Origin: Halomonas saccharevitans
Lineage (GTDB): Bacteria > Pseudomonadota > Gammaproteobacteria > Pseudomonadales > Halomonadaceae
Assembly (NCBI RefSeq): GCF_900116405.1
Contig: NZ_FPAQ01000012.1
Span: 1 to 64,000 of the forward strand
Direction: 5' to 3'
Length of the DNA stretch: 64,000 bases
Shown: piece after piece, positions 42,831-51,394 of the stretch
Layout: the number at the start of each line of letters is the position of its first letter
How positions within the stretch are numbered: position 1 is the stretch's first letter
Position numbers and translations under genes: made by a program
The notes under the pieces: model-generated
Databases searched by the model: none
What the model saw: the letters and a program-made list of their open reading frames with translations, nothing else
Told to the model about the DNA's origin: nothing

Positions 42831-44585
42831 CTATCCTGAAACATCCTGACCATCCGTGCAAAGCGCACCTTCACGCAGGGTCAGGCGCTGATCGATGCCC
42901 GGCGGATCGACGGCCTCGCCGAGCTGGTGCACCAGGTAGATGACGCTGCGACCGGCAAGCCACCCGTCGAGACGGGCGGCCAGGCGTGCCGCGGTGGGCG
43001 CATCGAGCCCGGCGAAGGGTTCGTCGAGGATCACCAGGTCGGGCTCCCGAAGCAGCAGCCGGGCCAGGCCGACGCGTCGAGCCTGACCGCCGGAGAGCCG
43101 TCGTCCGCCCTCGCCCACCCGGGTCTCGAGCCCCTCGGGCAACGCGTCCGCCCAGCCGGCGAGCTCGACCATCGACAGCACCCGCCACAGCCGCGCCTCG
43201 TCCGCCTCGGAGTCGCCCAGGCGCAGGTTGGCGGCCAGGCTATCGTCGAACAGCTCCACCTGCTGGGTGAGGCAGGCCACCCGCTGGCGCAGCGTCGCCT
43301 CGTCGATCGCCTCCACGGGAACGCCGCCGAGAGTGATTCGCCCGGCGCTCGGGGCGAGCTGGCGCGTGAGCAGCTGTGCCACGCTGGACTTGCCGGCGCC
43401 CGAGGCACCGCAAAGCGCCAGTCGCTGGCCCGCCGGCAGCGAGAGGTCCAGCGCAGTGAGCGCCGGCTGCAGGGCGCCCGGATAGTGCAGGTCGACCGCA
43501 TCGAGGGTCACATCGAGAGGCCCAGGGTGCGGCGCCTGTCCCGCGGCGCTCGTCTCGCACGAGACGGCGGCGGCGCTCGGGCGGCGGGCGGCCTCCAGGG
43601 CGTTGAGGCGCTCGGCGGCGGCCCGCGTGGCGCCGAGCCGGGTGAAGGCCATGGGCAGCGCGGCTAGCGCCTCGTTCAGCGCCATCACCGCCAGCGGCAT
43701 CAGCACCATCACCGGGCCTGAGAGCGCCCCGGCCTGCCAGGCCAGGGCCGCCAGCACCAGCACCGCGAGCCAGGTGGCGCCGACGGCGAATCCCGCCAGG
43801 GCCGAGCCTAGGGCCGCGACCCGGGCCAGCCGCCACTGATCGACCTGCAGGCGACGCTCGATCGCCTCTAGCCGCGCGCGGTGGGTGGCCAGACTGCCGT
43901 AGGCCTCGAGCTCGGCGAGCCCCCGCAGGTGCTCGAGCATCCGGCCACGCAGCGCCTCCAGCGCCTCGACCTGACCGCGGCTCGCGGCCATGCCGCGCCG
44001 GGCCTGGCCCAGGGTGAGCCACAGCCAGGCCGACAGCAGCAGCGCGAGCGCGACAAGGCCGGCCCGGGGCAGCCACAGGGCGAGCAGGCCCGACAGCGCC
44101 AGGATGGCCAGCAGCGCCACGCCGGCCGGGGCCACGAGGCGCAGGTAGAGGCCGTCCAGGGTGTCGATATCGGCGGTGAGGCGATCGAGCCAGTCGCTGG
44201 CGCGACGCCGCGACAGGGTTCGCCCGTCGAGCCCGGCCATCACGCCGAACAGGTGACCACGCAGATCGGCCAGCAGGCGCAGCACGGTATCGTGGTTATA
44301 GAGCCGTTCGACGTAGCGCGAGACGGTGCGGGTAACGGCGAAGAAGCGTATCCCGCCGCCGGGCACGTACACGTCCAGAAACGCCGAAAGCCCGGCAGCG
44401 AGGGCCAGGCCGGTCAGCGCCGTGGCGGTGATGAACCACCCCGAGAGCGCCAGCAGTCCGATGCCTGCCGCCACGGTGAGCAGCATCAGGCAAGCTCCGA
44501 CGAGCAGCCGGCCGCGACGGCGATCGAGCAGCCGCCACCAGGGACGCAGAGTCGTGATCAGTGAGGCCTCTCGCACGTCAGGCAT
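42831..44585 (-). CDS. cydC: Cytochrome bd assembly ABC exporter, CydC subunit
   Basis: A 584-residue fused permease-ATPase. Six membrane helices occupy residues 15-300, and the ATPase domain has GASGAGKSS (Walker A), LSGGQARR (signature) and LVILDEPFAGLD (Walker B). With CydD it forms the heterodimeric ABC protein needed for haem insertion into cytochrome bd; transport of glutathione, cysteine or haem has been proposed for the pair. The ATG at 44585 overlaps the cydD stop by eight bases; a longer frame runs back through cydD and is rejected. Confidence 0.93.
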   Translation of the reverse strand: MPDVREASLITTLRPWWRLLDRRRGRLLVGACLMLLTVAAGIGLLALSGWFITATALTGLALAAGLSAFLDVYVPGGGIRFFAVTRTVSRYVERLYNHDTVLRLLADLRGHLFGVMAGLDGRTLSRRRASDWLDRLTADIDTLDGLYLRLVAPAGVALLAILALSGLLALWLPRAGLVALALLLSAWLWLTLGQARRGMAASRGQVEALEALRGRMLEHLRGLAELEAYGSLATHRARLEAIERRLQVDQWRLARVAALGSALAGFAVGATWLAVLVLAALAWQAGALSGPVMVLMPLAVMALNEALAALPMAFTRLGATRAAAERLNALEAARRPSAAAVSCETSAAGQAPHPGPLDVTLDAVDLHYPGALQPALTALDLSLPAGQRLALCGASGAGKSSVAQLLTRQLAPSAGRITLGGVPVEAIDEATLRQRVACLTQQVELFDDSLAANLRLGDSEADEARLWRVLSMVELAGWADALPEGLETRVGEGGRRLSGGQARRVGLARLLLREPDLVILDEPFAGLDAPTAARLAARLDGWLAGRSVIYLVHQLGEAVDPPGIDQRLTLREGALCTDGQDVSG

Positions 44586-46272
44586 CGACGGACTCCCGAA
44601 CGGGGGCGGCCTCGAGCGCCAGCCGACGATCGGCCAGCGCCAGAAGCGCGGGATGGTGGGTGGCGATGACCAAGGTGCGCCCCTCGGCGGCCAGCCGCCC
44701 CAGGGCCTCGATGACCCGCGCCTCGGTCCGGGCGTCCAGGCTCGCGGTCGGCTCGTCGAGCAGCACCAGCGGCGCCGGAGATAGGAACACTCGGGCGAGT
44801 GCCAGGCGCTGCACCTGCCCCCCGGAGAGGCCCTCGCCGCGCTCGCCGAGCGAGGTATCGAGCCCGTCGGGCAGGCGCTCGAGCAGCTCGGCAAGCCCGG
44901 CCCGGCCTAGCGCCGAGCGCATCTGCGCCCCGCTTACCTCGGGTGCGGCCAGGCGCAGGTTGTCGGCGAGGCTCCCCTGGACCAGCAGCGGGCGCTGATC
45001 CAACCAGGCGAAGCCGGCATCGGCGGCCAGGCGCCGCTCGCCCTTGGTCGGGGCGATGAAACCCGCCATCACTTGCAGCAGGCTCGACTTGCCGGCCCCC
45101 GAAGGCCCCGTCACCACCAGCGTCTCGCCGCGCGCGAGGCGAAGGTCCAGCGGCCCCAGAACCCGGCCGCGCCCAGCGTGGGTGAGCGTGACGGCCTCGA
45201 GTTCGAGCAGGCTGTCGGGCGACATCGGGCGCACAGGCTCGGCTGCCTCATCGGCGCCGCGTCCGGCGTCGGGCGTCTCCTGGAGCAGCGTCACCAGGCC
45301 AGCGGCGGCGCCCAGAGCCGCCGCCCGGTCATGATAGTGCTGGGCGAGGCTTCTCAGCGGCTGGAAGAACTCCGGCGCCAGCAGCAGCACCAGCAGGCCG
45401 GTGAAGAGCGTCAGCTCGTCCGCCGGCCCGTACTCGATATAGCCAAGCAGCCCGAAGCCGACATAGATCGCCACCACGGCGATGGCCACCGAGGAGAAGA
45501 ACTCCAACACCGCCGAGGAGAGGAAGGCCAGGCGCAGGGTGCGCATGCTGCGCCGCCGATAGTCATCGGCCACGGCCTCCACCTCCCGGGTCGCCTGGGC
45601 GGTGCGCCCGAACAGCTGCAACGTGGTGATGCCGCGTACCCGATCGATGAAGTGCCCGGCCAGGCGCGCCACGGCCACGAACTGCTCCTGGTTCAGGCGC
45701 TCCGCGCCCATGCCCACCAGGGCCATGAACAGCGGAATCAGCGGTGTAGCGATCAGCAGGAAGAGCGCGGCCAGCCAATCGAGCCAGGCCACCACCGCGA
45801 GGATCATCAGCGGAACCGCTACCGCCAGCATCTGCTGGGGCAGATAGCGCGAAAAATAGCCGTCCAGGGCCTCGACCTGGTCGACCAGGCGCTGGGCGAG
45901 CCCCGCACCGTGATGAGCGGTGAGGCGCAACGGGCCCAGGCGTTCCAGATGATCGAGCAGCTCGGCGCGGGCTCGCCGGCGGATGCGCAGGCTGGCCGCC
46001 TGGCCGGCCACCTCCTGCCCCCACTGGGCCAGGGCCCGCAGCGGCAGGACCGCCATCAGGCCCAGCAGCCAGGGAACGAGCTCATCGAGCGCTCGCTCAT
46101 CGACCAGCAGAGCGCTGATCAGGGCGGCGAGCAGTGCCATCTGGACGATGGTCGCGACGCCGACCGCCCCGCCGGCCAGCAGGGCTAGGCGCTGATAGCG
46201 GCGCTCGCCGGCGGCGAGTCGCGACAGCCACGCCCGGGCCGAGGGCCCGGGCGCTTCGGCTTTGGCCCTCAC
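44578..46272 (-). CDS. cydD: Cytochrome bd assembly ABC exporter, CydD subunit
   Basis: A 564-residue ABC exporter half. It has six helices in the first 320 residues, the coupling region QEQFVAVARLAGHFIDRVRGITTLQLF typical of CydD, then GPSGAGKSSLL, LSGGQVQRLALARV and LVLLDEPTASLD. It starts with GTG at 46272, a single base after the cydB stop, and partners CydC. No CydX-sized reading frame exists between cydB and cydD. Confidence 0.93.
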   Translation of the reverse strand: MRAKAEAPGPSARAWLSRLAAGERRYQRLALLAGGAVGVATIVQMALLAALISALLVDERALDELVPWLLGLMAVLPLRALAQWGQEVAGQAASLRIRRRARAELLDHLERLGPLRLTAHHGAGLAQRLVDQVEALDGYFSRYLPQQMLAVAVPLMILAVVAWLDWLAALFLLIATPLIPLFMALVGMGAERLNQEQFVAVARLAGHFIDRVRGITTLQLFGRTAQATREVEAVADDYRRRSMRTLRLAFLSSAVLEFFSSVAIAVVAIYVGFGLLGYIEYGPADELTLFTGLLVLLLAPEFFQPLRSLAQHYHDRAAALGAAAGLVTLLQETPDAGRGADEAAEPVRPMSPDSLLELEAVTLTHAGRGRVLGPLDLRLARGETLVVTGPSGAGKSSLLQVMAGFIAPTKGERRLAADAGFAWLDQRPLLVQGSLADNLRLAAPEVSGAQMRSALGRAGLAELLERLPDGLDTSLGERGEGLSGGQVQRLALARVFLSPAPLVLLDEPTASLDARTEARVIEALGRLAAEGRTLVIATHHPALLALADRRLALEAAPVRESVDA

Positions 46273-46273
46273 C

Positions 46274-47275
46274 TCAGTGATAGCCCTCGCCGGGGCGGAC
46301 CTTGCCGCGGAACACCCAGTAGGACCAGGCGGTGTAGGCCAGCACGATGGGGATCACGAAGAGCACGCCGATCAGCAGGAAGAGCTGGGAGCCCGGGTCG
46401 GAGGCGGCGTCCCAGATGGTGTAGTCCGGCGGCACGATGACCGGCCACTTGCTGACCACCAGCCCCAGGTAGGTGAAGAGGAACAGGCCCAGGGTGGCAA
46501 TGAAGGGCTGGCCCTCGCGGCGCTGGAGAACGGCACGCCACAGCAGGCCCGCACAGGCCAGCGCCAGCGCCGGGAAGATCCAGATCAGCTGCAGATGGCC
46601 GAACCAGCGATCGCGCACGCCGACATCCACGAAGGGCGTCCAGAGGCTGATGATCAAGAACACGCCGAGTACCGCCAGCAGCAGGCGCGGAGCGAGACGG
46701 TAGGCCCACTCCTGGAGCGCGCCCTCGGTCTTCAGGATCAGCCAGGTGGCGCCGAGCAGCGCATAGCCGGCCATCAGCCCGAGGCCCGTGAGCACGCTGA
46801 ACGGCGTCAGCCAGTCGAACGGGCCGCCGACGTAGACGAAGTCCTCGACGGGGAAGCCCTGGATGTAGGCCCCCACCACCACACCCTGGGCGAAGGCCGC
46901 CACGGCGGATCCCCAGCAGAAGGCGCGGTTCCACCAGTGGCGGTTGCGGTGAGACTTGAAGCGAAATTCGAAGGCGATGCCGCGGAAGATCAGCCCGGCG
47001 AGCATCAGGAAGACGCCGAGGTAGAGCGCCGGCAGAAACACCGAGTAGACCAGTGGGAAGGCGCCCAGAAGCCCCGCCCCGCCCAGCACCAGCCAGGTCT
47101 CGTTACCGTCCCACACCGGGGCGACCGTATTCATCATCACGTCCCGTGACTCCTCGTTCGGGGCGAAGGGAAAGAGGATCCCCACGCCCAGATCGAAGCC
47201 GTCCATCAGCACGTACATGATCACGCCGAAGCCGATGATCACGGCCCAGATAATGCTCAGATCGAACATGGCCAT
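46274..47275 (-). CDS. cydB: Cytochrome bd-type quinol oxidase subunit II (CydB/CioB)
   Basis: A 333-residue membrane subunit with eight to nine helices. The opening LSIIWAVIIGFGVIMYVLMDGFDLGVG and the block APVWDGNETWLVLGGAGLLGAFP are hallmark CydB sequences; the latter bears charged residues in the proton pathway and haem environment. The length is closer to CioB/short CydB than to E. coli CydB (379). It follows cydA by three bases and is followed at once by cydD. The complete operon supplies an oxygen-scavenging oxidase. Confidence 0.94.
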   Translation of the reverse strand: MAMFDLSIIWAVIIGFGVIMYVLMDGFDLGVGILFPFAPNEESRDVMMNTVAPVWDGNETWLVLGGAGLLGAFPLVYSVFLPALYLGVFLMLAGLIFRGIAFEFRFKSHRNRHWWNRAFCWGSAVAAFAQGVVVGAYIQGFPVEDFVYVGGPFDWLTPFSVLTGLGLMAGYALLGATWLILKTEGALQEWAYRLAPRLLLAVLGVFLIISLWTPFVDVGVRDRWFGHLQLIWIFPALALACAGLLWRAVLQRREGQPFIATLGLFLFTYLGLVVSKWPVIVPPDYTIWDAASDPGSQLFLLIGVLFVIPIVLAYTAWSYWVFRGKVRPGEGYH

Positions 47276-47278
47276 GGT

Positions 47279-48688
47279 TCAGTTCCTTCCCGGTTGGCTG
47301 GAGGCGTCCTCGAAAGGCACGTCGGCGGCAGAGAGCGGGCGCTTGGGCCGGTGCACCTCGTCGCCGTGGGCGGTTTCGGGCAGCATGCCCTGGCGCACCA
47401 CGCGGGTGAGATAGTAGACCCCGCAGAAGAACACCACCGCGTAGACGGCCATGTAGCCGATCAACGTGAACAGGGCCATGCCCCCGGTCAGCGAGGGCGT
47501 CAGCGCCTCGGCGTGGCTCATCAGGCCGTAAACCACCCAGGGCGCGCGGCCGGTTTCGGTGACCACCCAGCCGGCCAGCACCGCGATGAAGGGTGTAACG
47601 GTCATCACGCGCATCAGCTGCAGGAAGCCGCGATGCTCATAGACCCGGCCGCCACGGCGCAGCCACAGGCCGACCAGCGCCGCGCCGATCATGGCAAAGC
47701 CGAGAGCCACCATGATGCGGAACGACCAGAAGACGATCCAGACCGGCGGCTGCTCCTCGGGAGGCACCTCGCTGATGCCCGGCACCTCGCCCTCGGCGTG
47801 GTGGGTCAGGATGATGCTCGCAAGGCTCGGAATGCCGATCTCGAAGCGGTTCTCCTGAGCTTCCTGGTCCGGCAGGGCAAACAGCAACAGCGGCGTGTTC
47901 GAGCTGCGCTCCCAATTGCCCTCCATGGCGGCCACCTTGGTCGGTTGGTGCTCCAGGGTGTTGAGGCCGTGGAAGTCCCCCACCACCGCCTGAGTCGGCG
48001 CCAGCACCAGTAGCAGCCACAGGCACATGGAGAGCGCCTTGCGGTTGGCCTCCCGGTCGCGCCCGATCAGCAGGTACCAGGCGCTGACCCCCGCGACCAC
48101 GAAGCCGCCGGTCAGGAACGAAGCCAGCACCATGTGAGTGAAGCGATACGGGAAGGAGGGGTTGAAGATCGCCGCGCTCCAGTCAGTGACGTGGAAGCGC
48201 CCGTCGATCAGCTCTACGCCAGCCGGGGTCTGCATCCAGCTGTTGGCCGAGAGAATCCAGAACGAAGAAATGAACGTGCCGATGGCAACCATGATGGCGG
48301 CGAAGAGGTGCACGCCTTGCGGCACCTTGCCGCGTCCGAACAGCAGCACGCCAAGGAAGGCCGCCTCCAGGAAGAAGGCCGTGACCACCTCGTAGCTCAG
48401 CACCGGTCCCAGGAAGTTCGACGCCGCAAAGGAAAAGTTGCTCCAGTTGGTGCCGAACTGGAAGGACATGACGATACCCGAGACCACACCCATGCCGAAG
48501 ACCACGGCGAAGACCTTGGTCCAGAACAGCGCGAGGCGGTCCCAGGCAGGATTTTCCGTCTTGAAGAAGAGCCCGTTCAGCAGGGCGATGTAGGACGCCA
48601 AACCGATGGTGAACACCGGGAAGATGGCGTGAAAGGCCACCACGAAGGCAAATTGCAGCCTCGATAGCAGCAGGGGATCCAGTTCCAT
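47279..48688 (-). CDS. cydA: Cytochrome bd-type quinol oxidase subunit I (CydA/CioA)
   Basis: A 469-residue subunit that binds the haems and oxidises quinol. The start MELDPLLLSRLQFAFVVAFHAIFPVF includes His20, a haem ligand position. GWVVTETGRAPWVVYG is the conserved quinol-site/helix block. It normally reads GRQPW, but here Ala replaces Gln. The Q-loop is short, as in cyanide-insensitive oxidases. The ATG at 48688 has GAGGAG upstream; the in-frame extension to 48769 is not homologous. It is the first gene of cydABDC. Confidence 0.93.
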   Translation of the reverse strand: MELDPLLLSRLQFAFVVAFHAIFPVFTIGLASYIALLNGLFFKTENPAWDRLALFWTKVFAVVFGMGVVSGIVMSFQFGTNWSNFSFAASNFLGPVLSYEVVTAFFLEAAFLGVLLFGRGKVPQGVHLFAAIMVAIGTFISSFWILSANSWMQTPAGVELIDGRFHVTDWSAAIFNPSFPYRFTHMVLASFLTGGFVVAGVSAWYLLIGRDREANRKALSMCLWLLLVLAPTQAVVGDFHGLNTLEHQPTKVAAMEGNWERSSNTPLLLFALPDQEAQENRFEIGIPSLASIILTHHAEGEVPGISEVPPEEQPPVWIVFWSFRIMVALGFAMIGAALVGLWLRRGGRVYEHRGFLQLMRVMTVTPFIAVLAGWVVTETGRAPWVVYGLMSHAEALTPSLTGGMALFTLIGYMAVYAVVFFCGVYYLTRVVRQGMLPETAHGDEVHRPKRPLSAADVPFEDASSQPGRN

Positions 48689-48951
48689 GAGGCACTCCTC
48701 GTTCCTGCGGGTCGTGGGTACGGGATGCGTCGGGCACTGGACGTGCTCTTGTGCGTGGGGCTTTGACACCCTGCCGCATTCTGATCGATCGGAGAACGGT
48801 CACTCAACGTAGATGCTCGGCCTCAGGGGTGGTGAGATCGAAATCGAATGACCTTATTCTCATAATCGTCAAGCCATCATACTCCTCGGACTCGTCCCGG
48901 GGGGAGACAGTTCGCGACATCATGGCGTGTCGCGTTGTCGCAGCCCGATCC

Positions 48952-49935
48952 TCAGGATGTGCCGCCTCGGGCCACCAGGCTGATCATGTACGCGGTGTAG
49001 CCGATGAACATCGCCAGCAGCACGGCGCCCTCGACGCGGTTGATGCGCCCTGCCCGGCTGCGCCAGCCCATGGCGAAGATCGCCAGCATCACGGTCATGA
49101 CCATCATCAGGCTCCAGTCGCGCAGCAGCACCTCGCGGCCGGCCTCGATGGGCGCGATCACCGCGGCCAGGCCCACCACCCCGAGGGTGTTGAAGAGGTT
49201 CGAGCCCACCACGTTGCCGAGCACCAGGTCGTGCTCGCCCCGGCGCAGCGCGCTGATCGAGGAGGCGAGCTCCGGCAGCGAGGTGCCCACGGCGACCACC
49301 GTCAGGCCGATCACCAGGTCACTGACGCCGAACCCCTGGGCGATGGCCACCGCCCCCCACACCAGCACCCGCGAGCTTGCCACCAGCAGCACCAGGCCCA
49401 CCCCGGTCCAGACCAGGCCGGCCTTGAGCGACATGGGGTGCTCCGCCAGGCTCTCCTCGGTCTCGGGCCCCAGCACATCACCGCTCTGGCGCAGGCCGAG
49501 ATAGATGCTGTAGCCGATGAAGGCCGCCAGCAGCACCAGCAGCAGCGCGCCCTCCAGACGCTCGATCATGCCGCCCCACAGCAGCGCGGCGGAGCCCAGG
49601 GTGACGGCGCCGAGCACCGGCAGCTCGCGACGCACCACGCCGGAGTGCACCGCCAGCGGCGAGATGAGCGCCACCAGGCCCAGGATCAGGCCGATATTGG
49701 CGATGTTGGAGCCATAGGCGTTGCCCAGCGCCAGGCCGGGGTTGCCCTGGCTGGCCGCCAGGGCGGAGACCACGAGCTCCGGGGCCGAGGTGCCGAAGCC
49801 GATCACCAGCATGCCGATCAGCAGCGGCGATAGCCCCAGTCGCGCCGATGTCGCCGCGGCCCCGTCGACGAAGCGCTCGGCGCTCCACACCAGCAGGACC
49901 AGGCCTGCCAACACCGCCATCGCGGGCACGATCAT
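48952..49935 (-). CDS. Calcium/sodium antiporter (YrbG/CaCA family)
   Basis: A 327-residue inner-membrane exchanger with ten helices. Two inverted alpha-repeats carry the ion site: GFGTSAPELVVSALAA with GNAYGSNIANIGLILG, and VAVGTSLPELASSISA with GNVVGSNLFNTLGVVG. The Glu in each PEL is an ion ligand. An acidic cytoplasmic loop (DVLGPETEESLAEHP) separates the halves. It exchanges Ca2+ for Na+ or protons. It is a single gene, divergent from pqiA and transcribed toward the cyd operon, with about 260 bases between. Confidence 0.93.
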   Translation of the reverse strand: MIVPAMAVLAGLVLLVWSAERFVDGAAATSARLGLSPLLIGMLVIGFGTSAPELVVSALAASQGNPGLALGNAYGSNIANIGLILGLVALISPLAVHSGVVRRELPVLGAVTLGSAALLWGGMIERLEGALLLVLLAAFIGYSIYLGLRQSGDVLGPETEESLAEHPMSLKAGLVWTGVGLVLLVASSRVLVWGAVAIAQGFGVSDLVIGLTVVAVGTSLPELASSISALRRGEHDLVLGNVVGSNLFNTLGVVGLAAVIAPIEAGREVLLRDWSLMMVMTVMLAIFAMGWRSRAGRINRVEGAVLLAMFIGYTAYMISLVARGGTS

Positions 49936-50044
49936 GTCATCTCCTCCTGAACATTCAGGCGTGCATGTTTGACTATGGTGCCCCCCGCGTCAACGTGACA
50001 CACTTTCCGCGTGTCGACTTCATCGCCAGGAGACCCTCATCGCC

Positions 50045-51394
50045 GTGCCCAGGCCTGCCCTACGCGCCCCCAGCCTGCCCCGGGGGACCCCGCTGGTGGA
50101 TCGCTCGCCGCCGGAGACGCGCACCTCACTGCGTCGGCTGCGCGCCTGCCACGAGTGCGACTGGCTGACGGCGCTGCCGCCGCTGCACGGCGGTGAGAAG
50201 GCCGAATGTCCGCGCTGCGGCCACGTGCTGGCTACCCGCCACCACCGCCCGGCCCAGCGCAGCATGGCGCTGGCGCTTGCCTCGCTGGTCGCGCTGGCGC
50301 TGGCCGTCTCCTTCCCCTTCATCAGCTTCACCGTCAGCGGCATCGGCAATCGCATCGAGCTGACGCAGACCGCCACCACCCTGATCGGCTTTCACCAGCC
50401 GCTGGTGGCGATCGCGGTGGTGCTGACCATCGGCGTGCTGCCCGCCGTCTACCTGGTGGGCGTGGTGTGGCTGCAGGCCGGGCTGCTACGCGGCGATCCG
50501 CTACCGGCCAGCCGCAGCATCGCCCGCTCGCTCTCGCATCTTCACCCCTGGATGATGGCCGATGTCTTCATCGTCGGGGCCCTGGTCAGCCTCATCAAGA
50601 TCGCCGGCATGGCCGAGGTGGGGCTCGGCATCTCCTTCTGGGCCTTCTGTGCCTTCGCCCTGCTGCTGCTGCTGACCACCCAGTCGCTGGACGCCGACTG
50701 GATGTGGTTCTCCCTGGTCGGCGAGCCCCTGGCCCCGGAGGGCGCGCGCACCGGCGAGACCGCCGCCCCCCAGGGGCTGGCCGGCTGCACCACCTGTGGC
50801 CTGGTCAACCGCCTGGACGGCGAGGGCCACGGCCGCTGTCGTCGCTGCGGCGAGCGCCTGCATGCCCGCAAGCCCGATAGCCAGCAGCGCACCTGGGCGC
50901 TGCTGGCGGCCGCCACCGTGATGTACCTGCCGGCTAACCTCTACCCGATCATGACCACCACGAGCCTCGGCCATGACACCCCCTCCACCATCATCGGCGG
51001 CGTGGTGCAGCTGATGCAGATGGGCTCCTGGCCGGTGGCCGTGGTGATCTTCGTCGCCAGCGTGATCGTGCCGGTGGGGAAGCTGGTGGCCCTGGCCTGG
51101 CTGTGCCTGGTGGCCAAACGCAGCAACGAACTCAACGCGGCGACCCGCACGCGGCTCTACCGCCTCACCGAGTTCATCGGCCGCTGGTCGATGGTCGATG
51201 TCTTCGTGGTGGCGATCCTGGTGGCGCTGATCCGCGCCGGTGCGTTGCTGTCGATCTCCCCTGGCCCCGCCGCCCTGGCCTTCGCCAGCGTAGTGGTCAT
51301 CACCATGCTCGCCGCCATGACCTTCGACCCCCGAATGCTCTGGGACGCGCCGCTGCCGCGTGACGCCCGACCCGCCCAAGGATACTCGCCATGA
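50045..51394 (+). CDS. pqiA: PqiA-family intermembrane transport membrane protein
   Basis: A 449-residue inner-membrane protein with two similar halves, each having a CxxC...CxxC zinc ribbon (CHECDWLT...CPRCGH and CTTCGLVN...CRRCGERL) followed by four helices. PqiA works with the MCE tunnel PqiB and lipoprotein PqiC in lipid movement between envelope membranes and is linked to paraquat tolerance in E. coli. It starts with GTG at 50045 behind AGGAGA. It overlaps pqiB by four bases. Confidence 0.93.
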   Translation: MPRPALRAPSLPRGTPLVDRSPPETRTSLRRLRACHECDWLTALPPLHGGEKAECPRCGHVLATRHHRPAQRSMALALASLVALALAVSFPFISFTVSGIGNRIELTQTATTLIGFHQPLVAIAVVLTIGVLPAVYLVGVVWLQAGLLRGDPLPASRSIARSLSHLHPWMMADVFIVGALVSLIKIAGMAEVGLGISFWAFCAFALLLLLTTQSLDADWMWFSLVGEPLAPEGARTGETAAPQGLAGCTTCGLVNRLDGEGHGRCRRCGERLHARKPDSQQRTWALLAAATVMYLPANLYPIMTTTSLGHDTPSTIIGGVVQLMQMGSWPVAVVIFVASVIVPVGKLVALAWLCLVAKRSNELNAATRTRLYRLTEFIGRWSMVDVFVVAILVALIRAGALLSISPGPAALAFASVVVITMLAAMTFDPRMLWDAPLPRDARPAQGYSP

